DNA from: Asterias rubens
Lineage: Eukaryota > Echinodermata > Asteroidea > Forcipulatida > Asteriidae
DNA length: 64,000 nt
NCBI RefSeq assembly: GCF_902459465.1
Contig: NC_047073.1
Span: 10,231,036-10,295,035 of the forward strand
Direction of reading: 5' to 3'
The notes beneath the pieces were generated by a model. The model made no database searches and had not been told where the DNA came from. It worked only from the letters and a program-made list of their open reading frames with translations. The position numbers and the translations under genes were made by a program. Shown piece after piece: positions 1-15,100 of the stretch. Numbering within the stretch: position 1 is the first letter of the stretch; each line of letters opens with the position of its first letter.

Positions 1-161
1 GAAGCATTTTTGTGTGCATAAAACAGCTTCAGGAGCTGTTTTTTTTTTTATCCCCTCCCTTCTATTCTAACATGGCTGCAAAGTTTTACTCCAACCCCCC
101 TCTTATGGCATTTGGATCCCCTCCCATTCTCTGATTCTACAGCATCCATTCTAGGCCTCAC

Positions 162-3100
162 CTCCTGTGGGTCAATGTTAGAGTTTAAGATTGCGTCAGC
201 CACTGCCGGTGAAAGATTAATATCGTTCATGAGAAAGTTCTTCATCTCCTCCGGTTTCTTCAAGTAGTTGAGGAGCGCTTTAGATCCTGAAAAGACAGAA
301 AGAAAAAAGCAAAACAAAGTTTTAAATTCCAGCGTTTGAAACAGGGAAGTGTTGACGTTAACCCTTGTTGCTTTCATTTTTTTTCATATAGCATGGGGTA
401 AAAAAAACCTAAGCAAGTATAGTAATTTTGATTTTACCCAGATATAACGATGTGTGTAAGCACTGTATACTAAACACTTTCCCAAGCTCTGTGAAAAAAA
501 TCACAGGAATATTATAAGTTTTAAGTGTTCTTAGAAAATAAGAACACCTTTCTGCTCTTTTTTGGCAGCTCGTACAGTTATGTATTCAAGGAAAGGACTG
601 TGTTATTTTTTTTAAGAAAAGAAAAAGACTAGGAATAATTTGATTGATATAATGTTCCGAAGAACTCTACGAGTACATATAGAATCCAGGAACAAAACAG
701 TTTGTGGGAATAACAAGGGAAGTAGTATTATACACCTGTAAGAAAAACAAAACAAATTAAATACAGCAGGATTTGAACCTGTGACCTCCAGATAAATCCA
801 GGTGTGCAAGTGGTGATTGTTTCAAAAATCAGTACTTCCATTTTGTTATTGTTCTTAATAGTCCAGGGGTATGTTAAAAGAAAGAATTAATGAAAAAAAA
901 CTCTTTAAAATTAGGGTTATGACTTTATTTAGACCAAAAATCGTAACAAAGTGCGGCAAAACCGTTGAACTTAATGTGTCGATGGTTGTTTATAGTCCAT
1001 ATTTCATGAAAATTAAATTAATAATCAGTTTAATTTCTGTTTACTGTTTGAAAAGGTCTGATAAATCCCATAAAATGCCTCCTAGTTTTCATTCATTTCA
1101 ATCAGAGACATAGGAAATATAAAATGCCGCCGATTGCCGCTTTAATTCTAACTTTTTTCAGTAGCCTGAACCTTCAGGAACAGTCTAAAACCAAATTTGG
1201 TTGCGACATTTTGCGACTTTGGAAATTATTCAATTTTGAAGTTGTATACCCCTATGAGAAACGCCTGTTTTGACTCAACCACCTGTAACGACAGTGCGTG
1301 TGTCGGCGGTCATATTTCTCTGTTTAGCATCAAAGAAAGACCACCCTTTATGAGTACCGCTTTTAGAAACCCTTATGAAAACACACTTTGCATCGCAAAA
1401 CATTTGTTCACAAACTGTTTCTTTGATATGTCTAGGGGAAAAAATGAACAAAACACATATTAGTAGTTATTAAAATCTTGCCGACCAATCACGATTCAGG
1501 ACTATGATGACGTCATAGACCTTTAAAACCATGACCATCAAATTCTACGTATCAGAAAACCCCTTACAACCAACTTTCCATCATAAATATGTTTAAATAT
1601 AATTTTCACCAAAAATATGTTGAGATATAATTTTGGCGCACTTTGATTCAATTCTGGCCCACTGTGCAACTGAGCTAGACATGTACCTAGCCCTAATGTT
1701 GGCAGTCTCCCTAATTTATCAATATCTTTGTTTCAGGGGTGCCTGTCTGAAGCCATTCAACCTGTAACTGCCTCATAGCATGGGATCACACCCAAGTTCA
1801 AAATACAACCTGGGAAGCAGAGAGGGATCACATTCAGGGGGATGCGACAAACAGAAGTCAATCAATATCAAGATGAAAAGCAGTAAAAGAAACTCTGATT
1901 TAAAGGCAGTGGACACTATTGGTAATTACTCAAACAAACAAACAAAATTATCATCATAAAACCGCTCTTGATTACAAGTAATGGGGAGAGGTTGATAGTA
2001 TAAAACATTGTGAGAAACAGCTCCCTCTGAAGTGACTTAGTTTTCAAGAAAGAAAAAGTTTTCCATGAATTTGATACCGAGACCTCAACTTTAGAATTTG
2101 AGGTCTCGAAATCAAGCATCAGAAAGCACACAACTTCGTGTGACAAGGGTATTTTTTTCTTTCATTATTATCTCGCAACTTCGACAACCAGTTGAGCTCA
2201 GATTTTCGCAGGTTTGTTATTCTATGCATATATGTTGAGATACACCAACTGTGAAGACTTATCTTTGACAATTACCAATAGTGTCCACTGTCTTTAACAA
2301 GGCAACATTCAGTTCTATTTTTCCATGTTTTTCATCTACATGTAGGCTACAAGTGTGAATTAATTTTGTGGGTTGAACCTACAACTTAAAGGGCTTTGGC
2401 ATTTTTGTTCTCAGAAAAACACAAAAGTTCACAGATTTACATTTTTTTATATTTTTGGTTCAATGTAATGATGATGGAAAGCTTCCCTTTAAAATATTAC
2501 TTGCCGAGGTGCTGCAGTTTTTGAGAAATGAATAAAACAATTTCACAAACATATTGTTGTCTCAGTGAGCAAAAAATAATTTAGCATATGTGCCATGTAC
2601 AATGGATTTACGCAACTCTCAAGAAAAACTTGCTCCACGATTTTCACAAAAATGTCATGACTAATGAAGCTGAAACTTCAATAAAAATTATATCACATAC
2701 ATGTGATATAATTTTTACATCTTTATGCACAGTGGGTAGGGATTCATGTCTTGGCTTAAAACTTGATCTACAAAAGGTATCAAAACCCTTTAACTTCATT
2801 TTTTTTAAGGTTCATGTTCAATGACATCAATTTATTGCATTCCAAAATTATTCCCAGCCAAAAAGACCACCAAAATAGCGCAATACGAACGTGTGTAACG
2901 CGTCAGGTGTTCCTGTTTCGATCCATAACACTTCAATGCCAGCTGCCATGACAACAAATTATCACTGCAATAAACTGCAACACACAGACACATGATTCAA
3001 ACTGAAGAGTGGGTCTTACAGAACGTTTAATTAGGACTAGTTCCTGGCTCCAGACACAAATAAATAACATTCCACTGATTGCATGGACTTTGAAATCCTT

Positions 3101-6100
3101 GCTATGTAGACATATCATTCTCCTCAACCAATTTATATTTATTTTAATGAGTGGTAAATCCTGTTTCAATTTGAAGCAACGTTAACACTGCTTTTCTCTT
3201 CCAGTACTCTCTGATAATATTATAGAACCATGTCACACAAGGCAATTTACAGGCAACCATTTCCAGCCAATCTCCTAGAGGGGGATTCATTCATATTTAA
3301 GATTTCTCTTATACTCTCCTTGGAGACGGTGAATTTACAGCTACAATAATGCCTGATTGTTTAATCAGAAGTGTTCCTTGTACATGCAGGGCCCAATTTC
3401 ATGCCTCTGCTTACCATATAAGCAGTAAGCCGTAAACAGAGCCTGGAAGTTGTGTTCACGGTTAGCAGCGCTATGAAATGGAAACGCAAGTAGTCAAGCA
3501 CAATATCAGCCGTTAATCATCAGCTCTATGAAGTTGGACTCTGATCACATCACAACTACCGCTAATATTTACATTTAAGTGTACTGATTTAGAACAACAA
3601 ATTTAAAACAAAATTTAAAGAATGACCGCCTAACATAGAAATGATGTAATCATCATTTTCTATTTCTGTATCTCCTGAAATCACATAGTGTCAACCCGTG
3701 ACAGTGACCCTTTCTGCTGAAAGTAGTTCATTCAGTTAATAATTAATGGAACGTGTTTGTCACTTTTGTCCATCTGTATTTGTGGGAGTCATCATAAAAA
3801 AAAACAGTTAAAACAAAATTGAAATGTGAACCATCCACTGAAAAATGATGTAATCATCATTTTCTATTTTTCTATTCCTTAAATCACATAGTTTCAACCG
3901 TTACATTTACCCTTTCTGCTGAAGGTAGGTCATTCAGTTAATGATTAATGGAACATAATTGTCACTTGTCAATACACGGGTGTACGTAAGTGGGATTCGT
4001 CATTTGATATTTGATTTAAGCGTCATCAAGTGGTTCAATTTCTTTACATATCAAGGCACAATATTTATTCACCCGACAAAGGGTGACACACAGCATTAAA
4101 AATATCGTTTGCAGTGTCAGCAAAACGAAAACATAGAAAGATTGAACTTTTGAGGGTTGCTAAGGTTTTTTTTAGGTCTTCTAACCGCCCCTTTTTTGGA
4201 TAAAGGTAATTTGGAACTAAACAATTTTCACATTCATTTTCTGAAAAACTTATTTTAAGTGGGATTCGTCATTTGATATTTGATTTAAGCGTCATCAAGT
4301 GGTTCAATTTCTTTACATATCAAGGCACAATATTTATTCACCCGACAAAGGGTGACACACAGCATTAAAAATATCGTTTGCAGTGTCAGCAAAACGAAAA
4401 CATAGAAAGATTGAACTTTTGAGGGTTGCTAAGGTTTTTTTTAGGTCTTCTAACCGCCCCTTTTTTGGATAAAGGTAATTTGGAACTAAACAATTTTCAC
4501 ATTCAGGCTTTTCTGAAAAACTTATTTTATTTCTTTTTTAATACAAGATGGTGTTTCCCCCCCCCCAAAAAAAAGAAATAATAATAATAATAATGATAAT
4601 TAATAAATTAATAATAATAAATAAACCATTTTCACCTGTTGTAATGGAGGAATGAAGTGAAATACTCCTTCATAAACAAATAAATGGATCTTGATGTTTT
4701 ATCAGGAACTCTTACAAAAGTAGTGCAAAACCATAAGGGCTTGTTTTTTGTTTTTGTTTTCAAATGGTAGGGCCTACGTAAGGGGGGGGGGTGACTTGAA
4801 CTGCTATTTTCTTAACTTTTCCATGACCACAGTAATATTTCTCTGATGGTTTGAGTTTGGTATATAAACCACTTCTGGCCTTAAAGACACTAGACACTTT
4901 TGGTAATTGTCAAAGACCAGCCTTCTCACTTGGTGTATCTCAACATATGCACAAAATAACAAACCTGTGAAAATTTGAGCTCATTCGTTCATCGAAGTTG
5001 CGAGATAATAATGAAAGAAAAAACACCCTTAATATCACACGAAGTTGTTTGCTTTCAGATGCTTGATTTCGAGACTTCAAACTCTAAACCTGAGGTCTCA
5101 AAAGCAAATTGGTGGAAAATTACTTCTTTCTCAAAAACTACTCCACTTCAGAGGGAGCCATTTCTCACAATGTTTTATACTACCATGGAGGTAACTACCT
5201 CCATGATACTACCAACTTCTCCCAATTACTTGTTACCAAGTAAGGTTTCATGCTAACAATCATTTTGAGTAATTACCAATAGTTTCCACTACCTTTAATA
5301 TATTTCTGAGTCCCAAAATCTAAATCCTGTATTTGTGGTAAACCAAATCACACATACTGAGTTGTCAGGCCATTTTCACACATGCATGGGTGTGACATTA
5401 TATCAAGCCTAGATCAGCACAGTTCTATATGACCTCGCCATAATTGTTTGGGTCATTTCCAATTATAGTTCCAATTCAGAGAACGCAGTAGCACTAGTAG
5501 TACTACTGTATGGCCAAAATAGGGTGGCATGAAACACGTGTTCTATCACTTAAATGGAACAGATTCCTTTTACGGCCAAGGAGGGTTGTGGCAACAAAAC
5601 ACTGCAAAAAATTGTATTCTTGAACATGATGAACTACGATGTCAAATAAAGAATATTATTTTCCCATACACCAATGTGTGTTAGTAGAGTATACTCAGTA
5701 CTTTCCTGAGTCCTGTATAAAAATACCAAAGGCATATTACACAGGTGGGAACTGCTCCAAGCTACCGGGCAATCTCGGTAGTCTAGTTGGTAAGAAAACA
5801 AAATTATTCTAAAAAAAATCGTTTCTTGTGACAACCCAAAAACTATTATAGATGATTTTTCTTGAGAGTGACACAAAGAAATGTTTTGCGAAATAACATT
5901 TGCGAAATAACATTTCATAATAACATAATGCCTTTTGTCCCCATACCATACCATCCCTTCACCTTGTTCCTTTTATGTGTCTTTTGCCGTGCAATTATTT
6001 GTTATATTTCAGTCACTGGCACTAGCCAGTTTACCTTTTTTAATGTATAAAAACAAATTGTATTTTCTTAATGTTTTTTCTGTAATTTTTAATCTGTTTT

Positions 6101-9100
6101 TTTATAAATCTCTGTATTTTAAACTCAATTCAGCCTGTGCCCGCGATGTTTGAACGTTTTTTTTTAATAAACCAATAATAATCATAACAAGAAAACCATT
6201 TAAAGCAGCCCTCATGGCATTAGAATGTTACCGTTTACACTAAACGTTCCTTTAAAGTCATTATCTGAACCTAGATTCAACGTCATTCTGCTCGTTGATG
6301 TAATGTTTAATCAACGGTGACTAATTTCCTCGTTCACAATTGACTTGTTAATCGTAATGACGATGAAAATATTTAGCTTCAATGTAATGTTCTTTTATAA
6401 ATTATCATTTATAATGATAATGTCAAAAATTATTGCCGTAACAATTTATCTGTATCTATGAGCACTTTTAAAGCTAGGTAGGGCCTAATAGCTATAAAAA
6501 AAAACTGTTCTGTTGTTGGTTGCTTTTCTGAGGTTGGGTTGTTTCTGATATTTGTTTATTCCTGAGTTGTTCACTTATTCCTGGGTTAATCGTGTATCTG
6601 AGTTGATCGTTTGGTTCCTGAGATCAAAAAACTCAATATGATTGAACATTGCAATCAAAATAAGCCACAACACATACTGGGTGCGTTCGTTTAGCTTCCC
6701 TGGGTCGACCCCGATGTGTTACGTGTTTTTTTTTCCAGGACGAACATGGGTTATTATCTGCACACGCTTGTCCTGGAAAAAAATCACGCAAAACACCGGG
6801 GTCGACCCAGGGAAGCTAAACGAACGCGAACCACTAATACTGAACACAAATTTGTGACAAAACAAACCTGTTTTGTTGTCATTCTTAAAGGAACACGTTG
6901 CCTTGGATCGGACGAGTTGGTCTATTAAAAGCGTTTAAAACCGTTTGTTATGAAATGCACATGGTTAGAAAGATATTGTAAAAGTAGAATACAATGATCC
7001 ACACAAATAAACCTCAAAATTGTGTGGTTTTCCTTTTACGTCGCGAACTATCACGGTCGGCCATTTATGGGAGTCAAAATTTTGACTCCCATAAATGGCC
7101 GACCGTGTTAGTCGACAGGGTAAAAAGAAAACCACGCAATTTCGAGGCATATTTGTGTAGATCATTGTATTCTACTTTTACAATATCTTTCTAACCATAT
7201 ACATTTTACAACAAACGGTTACAGAACGCTTTTCAAAGACCAATTCGACCGATCCAAGGCAACGTGTTCCTTTAATCAAACCAAATTTATAGGGAAGGTA
7301 CACGTTTGGTAATTACTCAAAACAAATATTATCTAAAAAAAAAAAAACAGACTTGGAATGAGCATTGGGGAGCTGTTGGTAGTATAAAACATTGTGAGAA
7401 ACGGCTCCCTCTGAAGTAACGTAGTTTTTGAGAAAGAGGTAAATTCTCATAAAATAATAAAAGACAGAAGTCTTTTATTCCTATCTGAAAGCACACAAAT
7501 TCGTCCAACAAGGGTGTTTTTTTTTCTTCATCATTTTCTCGCAACTTCGATGACCAATGTAGCCCAAATTTTCACAGGCTTGTTATTTTATACTTATGCT
7601 GGGATACACCAAGTGAGAACACTGGTCTTTGACAATTACCAAACGTGTACTGTGGCTCTAACACCAAAGCTTCAATGTCATGTATTTTAACACATTTGCT
7701 GTAAATGTACACAAAACAGCGCTAAGTGATTATTTATTGATTTGCTCTGAGCAGAATTACAATCCTTGACAGCAGTAGCGCCATCCAGCATGTCCAGTTA
7801 ATCATTTATTTAATATACCCAGGTTGATTTATATGCCAGCCATTATTTAAAGGTGTTACACACACACACATTTCATCTGTGTGCTTTTTAAGGAGTAAAT
7901 TCATAACTAAAGTGAATATATACATTTTGGTTTTTGCGCGTCTACAAAACATTGAAACACACATTAATAAATACCCGCGACAGTTTATCCACTCTGATTG
8001 GACGAGAGGGCATCACATGGGGGTGTTTAAGCGGATGATATAAACGCAGTAAAAAGTGTTTAAACATAGGCGTGACGGGGGAATTTATTGCGTGGTGTTA
8101 TTTTACGCATACACATAAAATACCCCTGTACTCAATGTAAAATGAAAAACTATTAGCACGCACAACCGTTGAGTGTCAATGCAAACTTGACCCTTTGCAA
8201 AAGTAAGCCAAGACAGAAATTGCAAGTTTTGTTTTGATTTTTCTCTACAGATAATTTGATTTTCTCAAATATGCATTAATATACATTTGAAAAAAAATGA
8301 TAACATTTAAAAATATATAATTTCCCATAATCGCTCTTTTAAGCCATTGGACACTTTCGGTAAACAGTATTGTCCAAGGCCCACACTTCGTGTATCACAA
8401 CTTAAATATAAAATAGTTGCGAGATAATAATGAAAGAAAAAACACCCTTAATATCACACGAAGTTGTTTGCTTTCAGATGCTTGATTTCGAGACTTCAAA
8501 CTCTAAACCTGAGGTCTCAAAAGCAAATTGGTGGAAAATTACTTCTTTCTCAAAAACTACTCCACTTCAGAGGGAGCCATTTCTCACAATGTTTTATACT
8601 ACCATGGAGGTAACTACCTCCATGATACTACCAACTTCTCCCAATTACTTGTTACCAAGTAAGGTTTCATGCTAACAATCATTTTGAGTAATTACCAATA
8701 GTTTCCACTACCTTTAATATATTTCTGAGTCCCAAAATCTAAATCCTGTATTTGTGGTAAACCAAATCACACATACTGAGTTGTCAGGCCATTTTCACAC
8801 ATGCATGGGTGTGACATTATATCAAGCCTAGATCAGCACAGTTCTATATGACCTCGCCATAATTGTTTGGGTCATTTCCAATTATAGTTCCAATTCAGAG
8901 AACGCAGTAGCACTAGTAGTACTACTGTATGGCCAAAATAGGGTGGCATGAAACACGTGTTCTATCACTTAAATGGAACAGATTCCTTTTACGGCCAAGG
9001 AGGGTTGTGGCAACAAAACACTGCAAAAAATTGTATTCTTGAACATGATGAACTACGATGTCAAATAAAGAATATTATTTTCCCATACACCAATGTGTGT

Positions 9101-12100
9101 TAGTAGAGTATACTCAGTACTTTCCTGAGTCCTGTATAAAAATACCAAAGGCATATTACACAGGTGGGAACTGCTCCAAGCTACCGGGCAATCTCGGTAG
9201 TCTAGTTGGTAAGAAAACAAAATTATTCTAAAAAAAATCGTTTCTTGTGAAAACTATTATAGATGATTTTTCTTGAGAGTGACACAAAGAAATGTTTTGC
9301 GAAATAACATTTGTGAAATAACATTTCATAATAACATAATGCCTTTTGTCCCCATACCATACCATCCCTTCACCTTGTTCCTTTTATGTGTCTTTTGCCG
9401 TGCAATTATTTGTTATTATTTCAGTCACTGGCACTAGCCAGTTTACTTTTTTAATGTATAAAAACAAATTGTATTTTCTTAATGGTTTTTCTGTAATTTT
9501 TAATCTGTTTTTTTTATAAATCTCTGTATTTTAAACTCAATTCAGCCTGTGCCTGCGATGTTTGAACGTTTTTTTAATAAACCAATAATAATCATAACAA
9601 GAAAACCATTTAAAGCAGCCCTCATAGTTAGAATGTTACCGTTTACACTAAACGTTCCTTTAAAGTCATTATCTGAACCTAGATTCAACGTCATTCTGCT
9701 CGTTGGTGTAATGTTTAATCAACGGTGACTAATTTCCTCGTTCACAGTTGACTTGTAAATCGTAATGACGATGAAAATATTTAGCTTCAATGTAATGTTC
9801 TTTTATAAATTATCATTTATAATGATAATGTCAAAAATTATTGCCGTAACAATTTATCTAGGTAATAGCTATAAAAAAAACTGTTCTGTTGTTGGTTGCT
9901 TTTATGAGGTTGGGTTGTTTCTGATATTTGTTTATTCCTGAGTTGTTCACTTATTCCTGGGTTAATCGTGTATCTGAGTTGATCGTTTGGTTCCTGAGAA
10001 CAAAAAGCTCAATATGATTGAACATTGCAATCAAAATAAGCCACAACACATACTGGGTGCGTTCGTTTAGCTTCCCTGGGTCGACCCCGATGTGTTACGT
10101 GTTTTTTTTTCCAGGACGAACATGGGTTATTATCTGCACACGCTTGTCCTGGAAAAAAATCACGCAAAACACCGGGGTCGACCCAGGGAAGCTAAACGAA
10201 CGCGAACCACTAATACTGAACACAAATTTGTGACAAAACAAACCTGTTTTGTTGTCATTCTTAAAGGAACACGTTGCCTTGGATCGGACGAGTTGGTCTA
10301 TTAAAAGCGTTTAAAACCGTTTGTTATGAAATGCACATGGTTAGAAAGATATTGTAAAAGTAGAATACAATGATCCACACAAATAAACCTCGAAATTGTG
10401 TGGTTTTCCTTTTACGTCGCGATCTATCACGGTCGGCCATTTATGGGAGTCAAAATTTTGACTCCCATAAATGGCCGACCGTGTTAGTCGACAGGGTAAA
10501 AAGAAAACCACGCAATTTCGAGGCATATTTGTGTAGATCATTGTATTCTACTTTTACAATATCTTTCTAACCATATACATTTTACAACAAACGGTTACAG
10601 AACGCTTTTCAAAGACCAATTCGACCGATCCAAGGCAACGTGTTCCTTTAATCAAACCAAATTTATAGGGAAGGTACACGTTTGGTAATTACTCAAAACA
10701 AATATTATCCAAAAAAAAAAAACAGACTTGGAATGAGCATTGGGGAGCTGTTGGTAGTATAAAACATTGTGAGAAACGGCTCCCTCTGAAGTAACGTAGT
10801 TTTTGAGAAAGAGGTAAATTCTCATAAAATAATAAAAGACAGAAGTCTTTTATTCCTATCTGAAAGCACACAAATTCGTCCAACAAGGGTGTTTTTTTTT
10901 CTTCATCATTTTCTCGCAACTTCGATGACCAATGTAGCCCAAATTTTCACAGGCTTGTTATTTTATACTTATGCTGGGATACACCAAGTGAGAACACTGG
11001 TCTTTGACAATTACCAAACGTGTACTGTGGCTCTAACACCAAAGCTTCAATGTCATGTATTTTAACACATTTGCTGTAAATGTACACAAAACAGCGCTAA
11101 GTGATTATTTATTGATTTGCTCTGAGCAGAATTACAATCCTTGACAGCAGTAGCGCCATCCAGCATGTCCAGTTAATCATTTATTTAATATACCCAGGTT
11201 GATTTATATGCCAGCCATTATTTAAAGGTGTTACACACACACACATTTCATCTGTGTGCTTTTTAAGGAGTAAATTCATAACTAAAGTGAATATATACAT
11301 TTTGGTTTTTGCGCGTCTACAAAACATTGAAACACACATTAATAAATACCCGCGACAGTTTATCCACTCTGATTGGACGAGAGGGCATCACATGGGGGTG
11401 TTTAAGCGGATGATATAAACGCAGTAAAAAGTGTTTAAACATAGGCGTGACGGGGGAATTTATTGCGTGGTGTTATTTTACGCATACACATAAAATACCC
11501 CTGTACTCAATGTAAAATGAAAAACTATTAGCACGCAAAACCGTTGAGTGTCAATGCAAACTTGACCCTTTGCAAAAGTAAGCCAAGACAGAAATTGCAA
11601 GTTTTGTTTTGATTTTTCTCTACAGATAATTTGATTTTCTCAAATATGCATTAATATACATTTGAAAAAAAATGATAACATTTAAAAATATATAATTTCC
11701 CATAATCGCTCTTTTAAGCCATTGGACACTTTCGGTAAACAGTATTGTCCAAGGCCCACACTTCGTGTATCACAACTTAAATATAAAATAACAAACCTGT
11801 GAAAATTTAGGCTCAATTGGTCATCCATCGGAGTCAGAAGAAAATAATGGGAAAACCCACCCTTGTGACATGTGTTTAAAATAAATCCGTAATTCTCGAT
11901 ATCGAGAATTGATATTGTTTTAATGTTTTTTTCAAAAAGTAAAGCATTTCATGGAATAATATTTCAACAGAAGTCTTTCACCATTACCTTCTGTAAACCC
12001 TGTAGGTTATTTGTAAATCTGTGAACTTTTAATTTTTTTCTGTTCCGAAAGTGTCCAATGGCTTTAATAAATTAATTTTCCTAATTGCACAGGTGCATTT

Positions 12101-15100
12101 AATGGCAGACAGCAAATGTTTACCATAAACTTGCAGTGCAAATCATTGCATCACCATCCATCAGTAAGGTGATGAGAAAACTAAATATTAACCTTCCATC
12201 AACGAGGCACGTACAAATCCCAGAGATTTGACCTTATGGCAATTGTAATTGAAAAGGCGGACAAACAAATTTGGTGCAGGCAAGATAATATTCTGATATC
12301 ATAGTTTGGTGACCGTTTTGTGACAGAAATTCTGATTTGTCATGTCTACATAGTTGTGCCTACAAGAAAATACTGTCGCATAGATTTTTTTAAGTTTTCA
12401 TTTTTACACTGTTTGTGGTAGCATTTGATTTGCAGTTATGTTTATACTTTCACTTAGGTTTTTTTCGTCCTGGTTTCTTTTTAGATTTAAAATTGTTGTA
12501 ATTCAGCCTTTGTGCTGTGAGGACAGTTTTTTAATAAACCATTTTATCTATCTACATGTATCTATCTATAATAATACTAATAAAGAATATTTATAAGGCG
12601 CCAAAATCCATCAAATGAGGTGCTCAAGGCGCACAAGAGGGGAAACCACACATAGCAAAGAAAATAAGACAAAGAACAATAACACATAAGCGACATTAAA
12701 CAACGTGGTTTGTAACTTAGTCAGGACTGATTAAAGGCCCAGTGACCAGAGGGGTAATAATGTTGAAGCGCCATGAGCGTCACTGCGTGACGGACCTGGG
12801 CGCTTTATAAGAAGCCATTATTATTATTAGAAATATTGCGAATTTGAAAAGGCAAATCATTCCAGAGTGTGGGTCCAGCATGGTAAAATGACCTATCGCC
12901 CCATGATTTACTACTCTTAGGAATCTGTAACGTCCAGATCATACCATCGAAATGTTGAGTTGTCAACCACCTATTTTTTTTTCAGAACCAATACTGCTCA
13001 AAAGATATTTACACATGGTACCAACGCCAACCTCACCTTATAGTACTCCCATCATGCAAAGTTTCAAATCCTACTTTAGCTAAGGAAATGTGGAATTATT
13101 TTAACCAGGGCCCAATTTCAAAAAGCGTGTAAGCACAAAAAAATTGCTTTTTAGCATGCAATTTCTTCCTTGATAAAAAAACAAGATTACCAACCAAATT
13201 TTAATTTGTTGCATATTGCTTGTGACTGACATTCAGCTGTTGTTTGCCTATCCTGAAAATTACATGAAAATCTGGTTGGAAATCGTGTGTTATTAAGGAA
13301 GAAATTTCATGCTAAGCAATTTTTTGTGGGTACAGGCTTTAAGAAATTGGGCCCAAAATGGACCAAGAGTAAGAGTTGTAACTTACCAGGAACAGCGTCA
13401 GTGATGTTCTTGAACCCGTCCAGAAACGGCAGTAGCTTGTTCAATTCACTCAGCTCAGCGAGAAGTTTCATTAGAGTGTCTACCGTTGTCTGATTAGTCA
13501 GGATAACCTCGACATCGTCAACTAGTTTTGTTAACCTTGGGAGAAGGTGGGGTGCAAGACAGAGATAAAAAATCTTAGCTAATCAGCAAACAATATTTTG
13601 TTTGTTACCACAGTAATGATGTTAGTAAGGAGGTTGCAAGTTCAAATTATTCTCTGGTCGTTTTTTCCACGATCAACCCCAAACAGTTAAATTGTACCTG
13701 GTCAGTTTCTATTGTAATTGAATTATTATTACTTTCTGTTTAAAGACAATACAAACATGAGGTCAAAATCTCCTGAGGGAATGTCAAATGCTGGACATTG
13801 CATCCCAGGTTGGGAAATGATCCCGTGCAAGATCCCTGGCTATACTGCAATAAGGGTACGACTTCTGACTGTCCCACCCCAAAAAAAAATATAATATATA
13901 TATGTATATACTATTGAAAAAATTATAAATTAATAAATAAAAATAAAAGAAAATCAAATAACTTGTTTTTAAAATAAAACAAGTAAATAAATGAAAATAA
14001 TTGTTTTAAAATAGGGGAAAAAATACTGCCCTCTCCCAAACATTTGATGAGAAAAATGTCTGGTTATAAAAACTACTTTCTTAAGAAAATCAACAATGGT
14101 TTATATTTACCCCGAGTCTCTAAAATTGTTGACTTTCCCTTTAAGCTCTCCATAAGTCTCGTTTTCGTGACATTCACTCTGGAAGTCACACATGAATGAC
14201 TGGAAGAAAGGCAGGAGTCCCGCTGATGGCAACGCCTTGCTCAAGAAATGACCTGTGGATGATACATGAGACAGTAAGTAAAGAATATAACCACTGTTTA
14301 TTGTTGTATCTTTCTGGTAAAGAAGCCAAGGGATTCTCATGGCAACTACCACTGTGACCTGTAGGCCTGAAGATCCTTCGGTAGTTAGAGAAGATGATGA
14401 AGAAATGTCAGTTAATACGCCAATTGCGAGTTTGATTTGAATAAAGTCTGGTGCAACAACTTGCTTAGTTACCAGAATCACAAGGAAAACGGGGAGGGGG
14501 AAACATTCTGTGCATCTCAAATTCTCACAGTGAGTTTCATGCAAACATCAATTTGGGGACCACATGCCCCCGCCCCCTCACCTTAGGTGCACCACAGATA
14601 ACGGCTGCACCGTGGTTGCCCTAGAGCAAAACCACCCATACATATAGATTCACAGGAGCAAGGTACAAGCCTTGGCTATTAACTTAAATTCAAGATGTAT
14701 GATAATTGTGTACAAATAATGATATGGTTGAGTTCAGAATATGACATACACAAGGTCTTTAAAAATTTGAAAAATTCTCAACTAAAACCACCTGATTTAT
14801 TTAGAGCTATATGTCAGAAGTAAATCATAGAGTGTTTGGCGTTGGTCGTTATGGGAAGGTTACACTGCATTGTGTACAGCTACTTTGTTTAATTTATTTC
14901 AACTGGTATTTTATTCATGTATCATATTACAAGAACAGGGCTATCACCCTGAAACATCCGGGCATGGTCTAGCATATGAAAGGTTAGAGTTGACTCCCCC
15001 CCCCCCCCCCCCCATTCCAAACCAAATTCCCAAGGTACGTGACATCCATCCTAAAGAAAAAAGTATTTGGTTACTTCAAACCATGGCCATGTTCAAACAC

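Larger units (their letters stand above)
4997..11790. repeat. Tandem duplication of a 3.4-kb segment
   Basis: Unit 1 is 4997-8415 and unit 2 is 8416-11790. They are nearly identical apart from scattered substitutions and small deletions in unit 2: about 8 nt near 9250, and a larger gap near 9856 opposite 6455-6490. Each unit carries half of a family-A MITE, a SINE fragment, a GGTCGACCC hairpin, a family-B MITE, a degenerate family-A MITE and the left end of a family-C MITE. The junction (8415/8416) fuses family-C sequence to family-A sequence. The block lies in ABCA intron 4 and contains no gene. It is either a recent duplication or two haplotypes joined in assembly. Confidence 0.93.

Noticed and set aside
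4975..5256. Recurring 60-90 codon frames with KEKTPL...[12 protein letters not shown] (also near 8430, 31366, 36756, 46235)
   Set aside because: They recur because family-A MITEs are repeated; frames are broken differently in each copy.
14253..14544. Extension of the ABCA exon 3 frame upstream to an ATG
   Set aside because: The bases right of 14252 are intron: the acceptor AG lies at 14254-14253 and the phase from exon 2 joins there.
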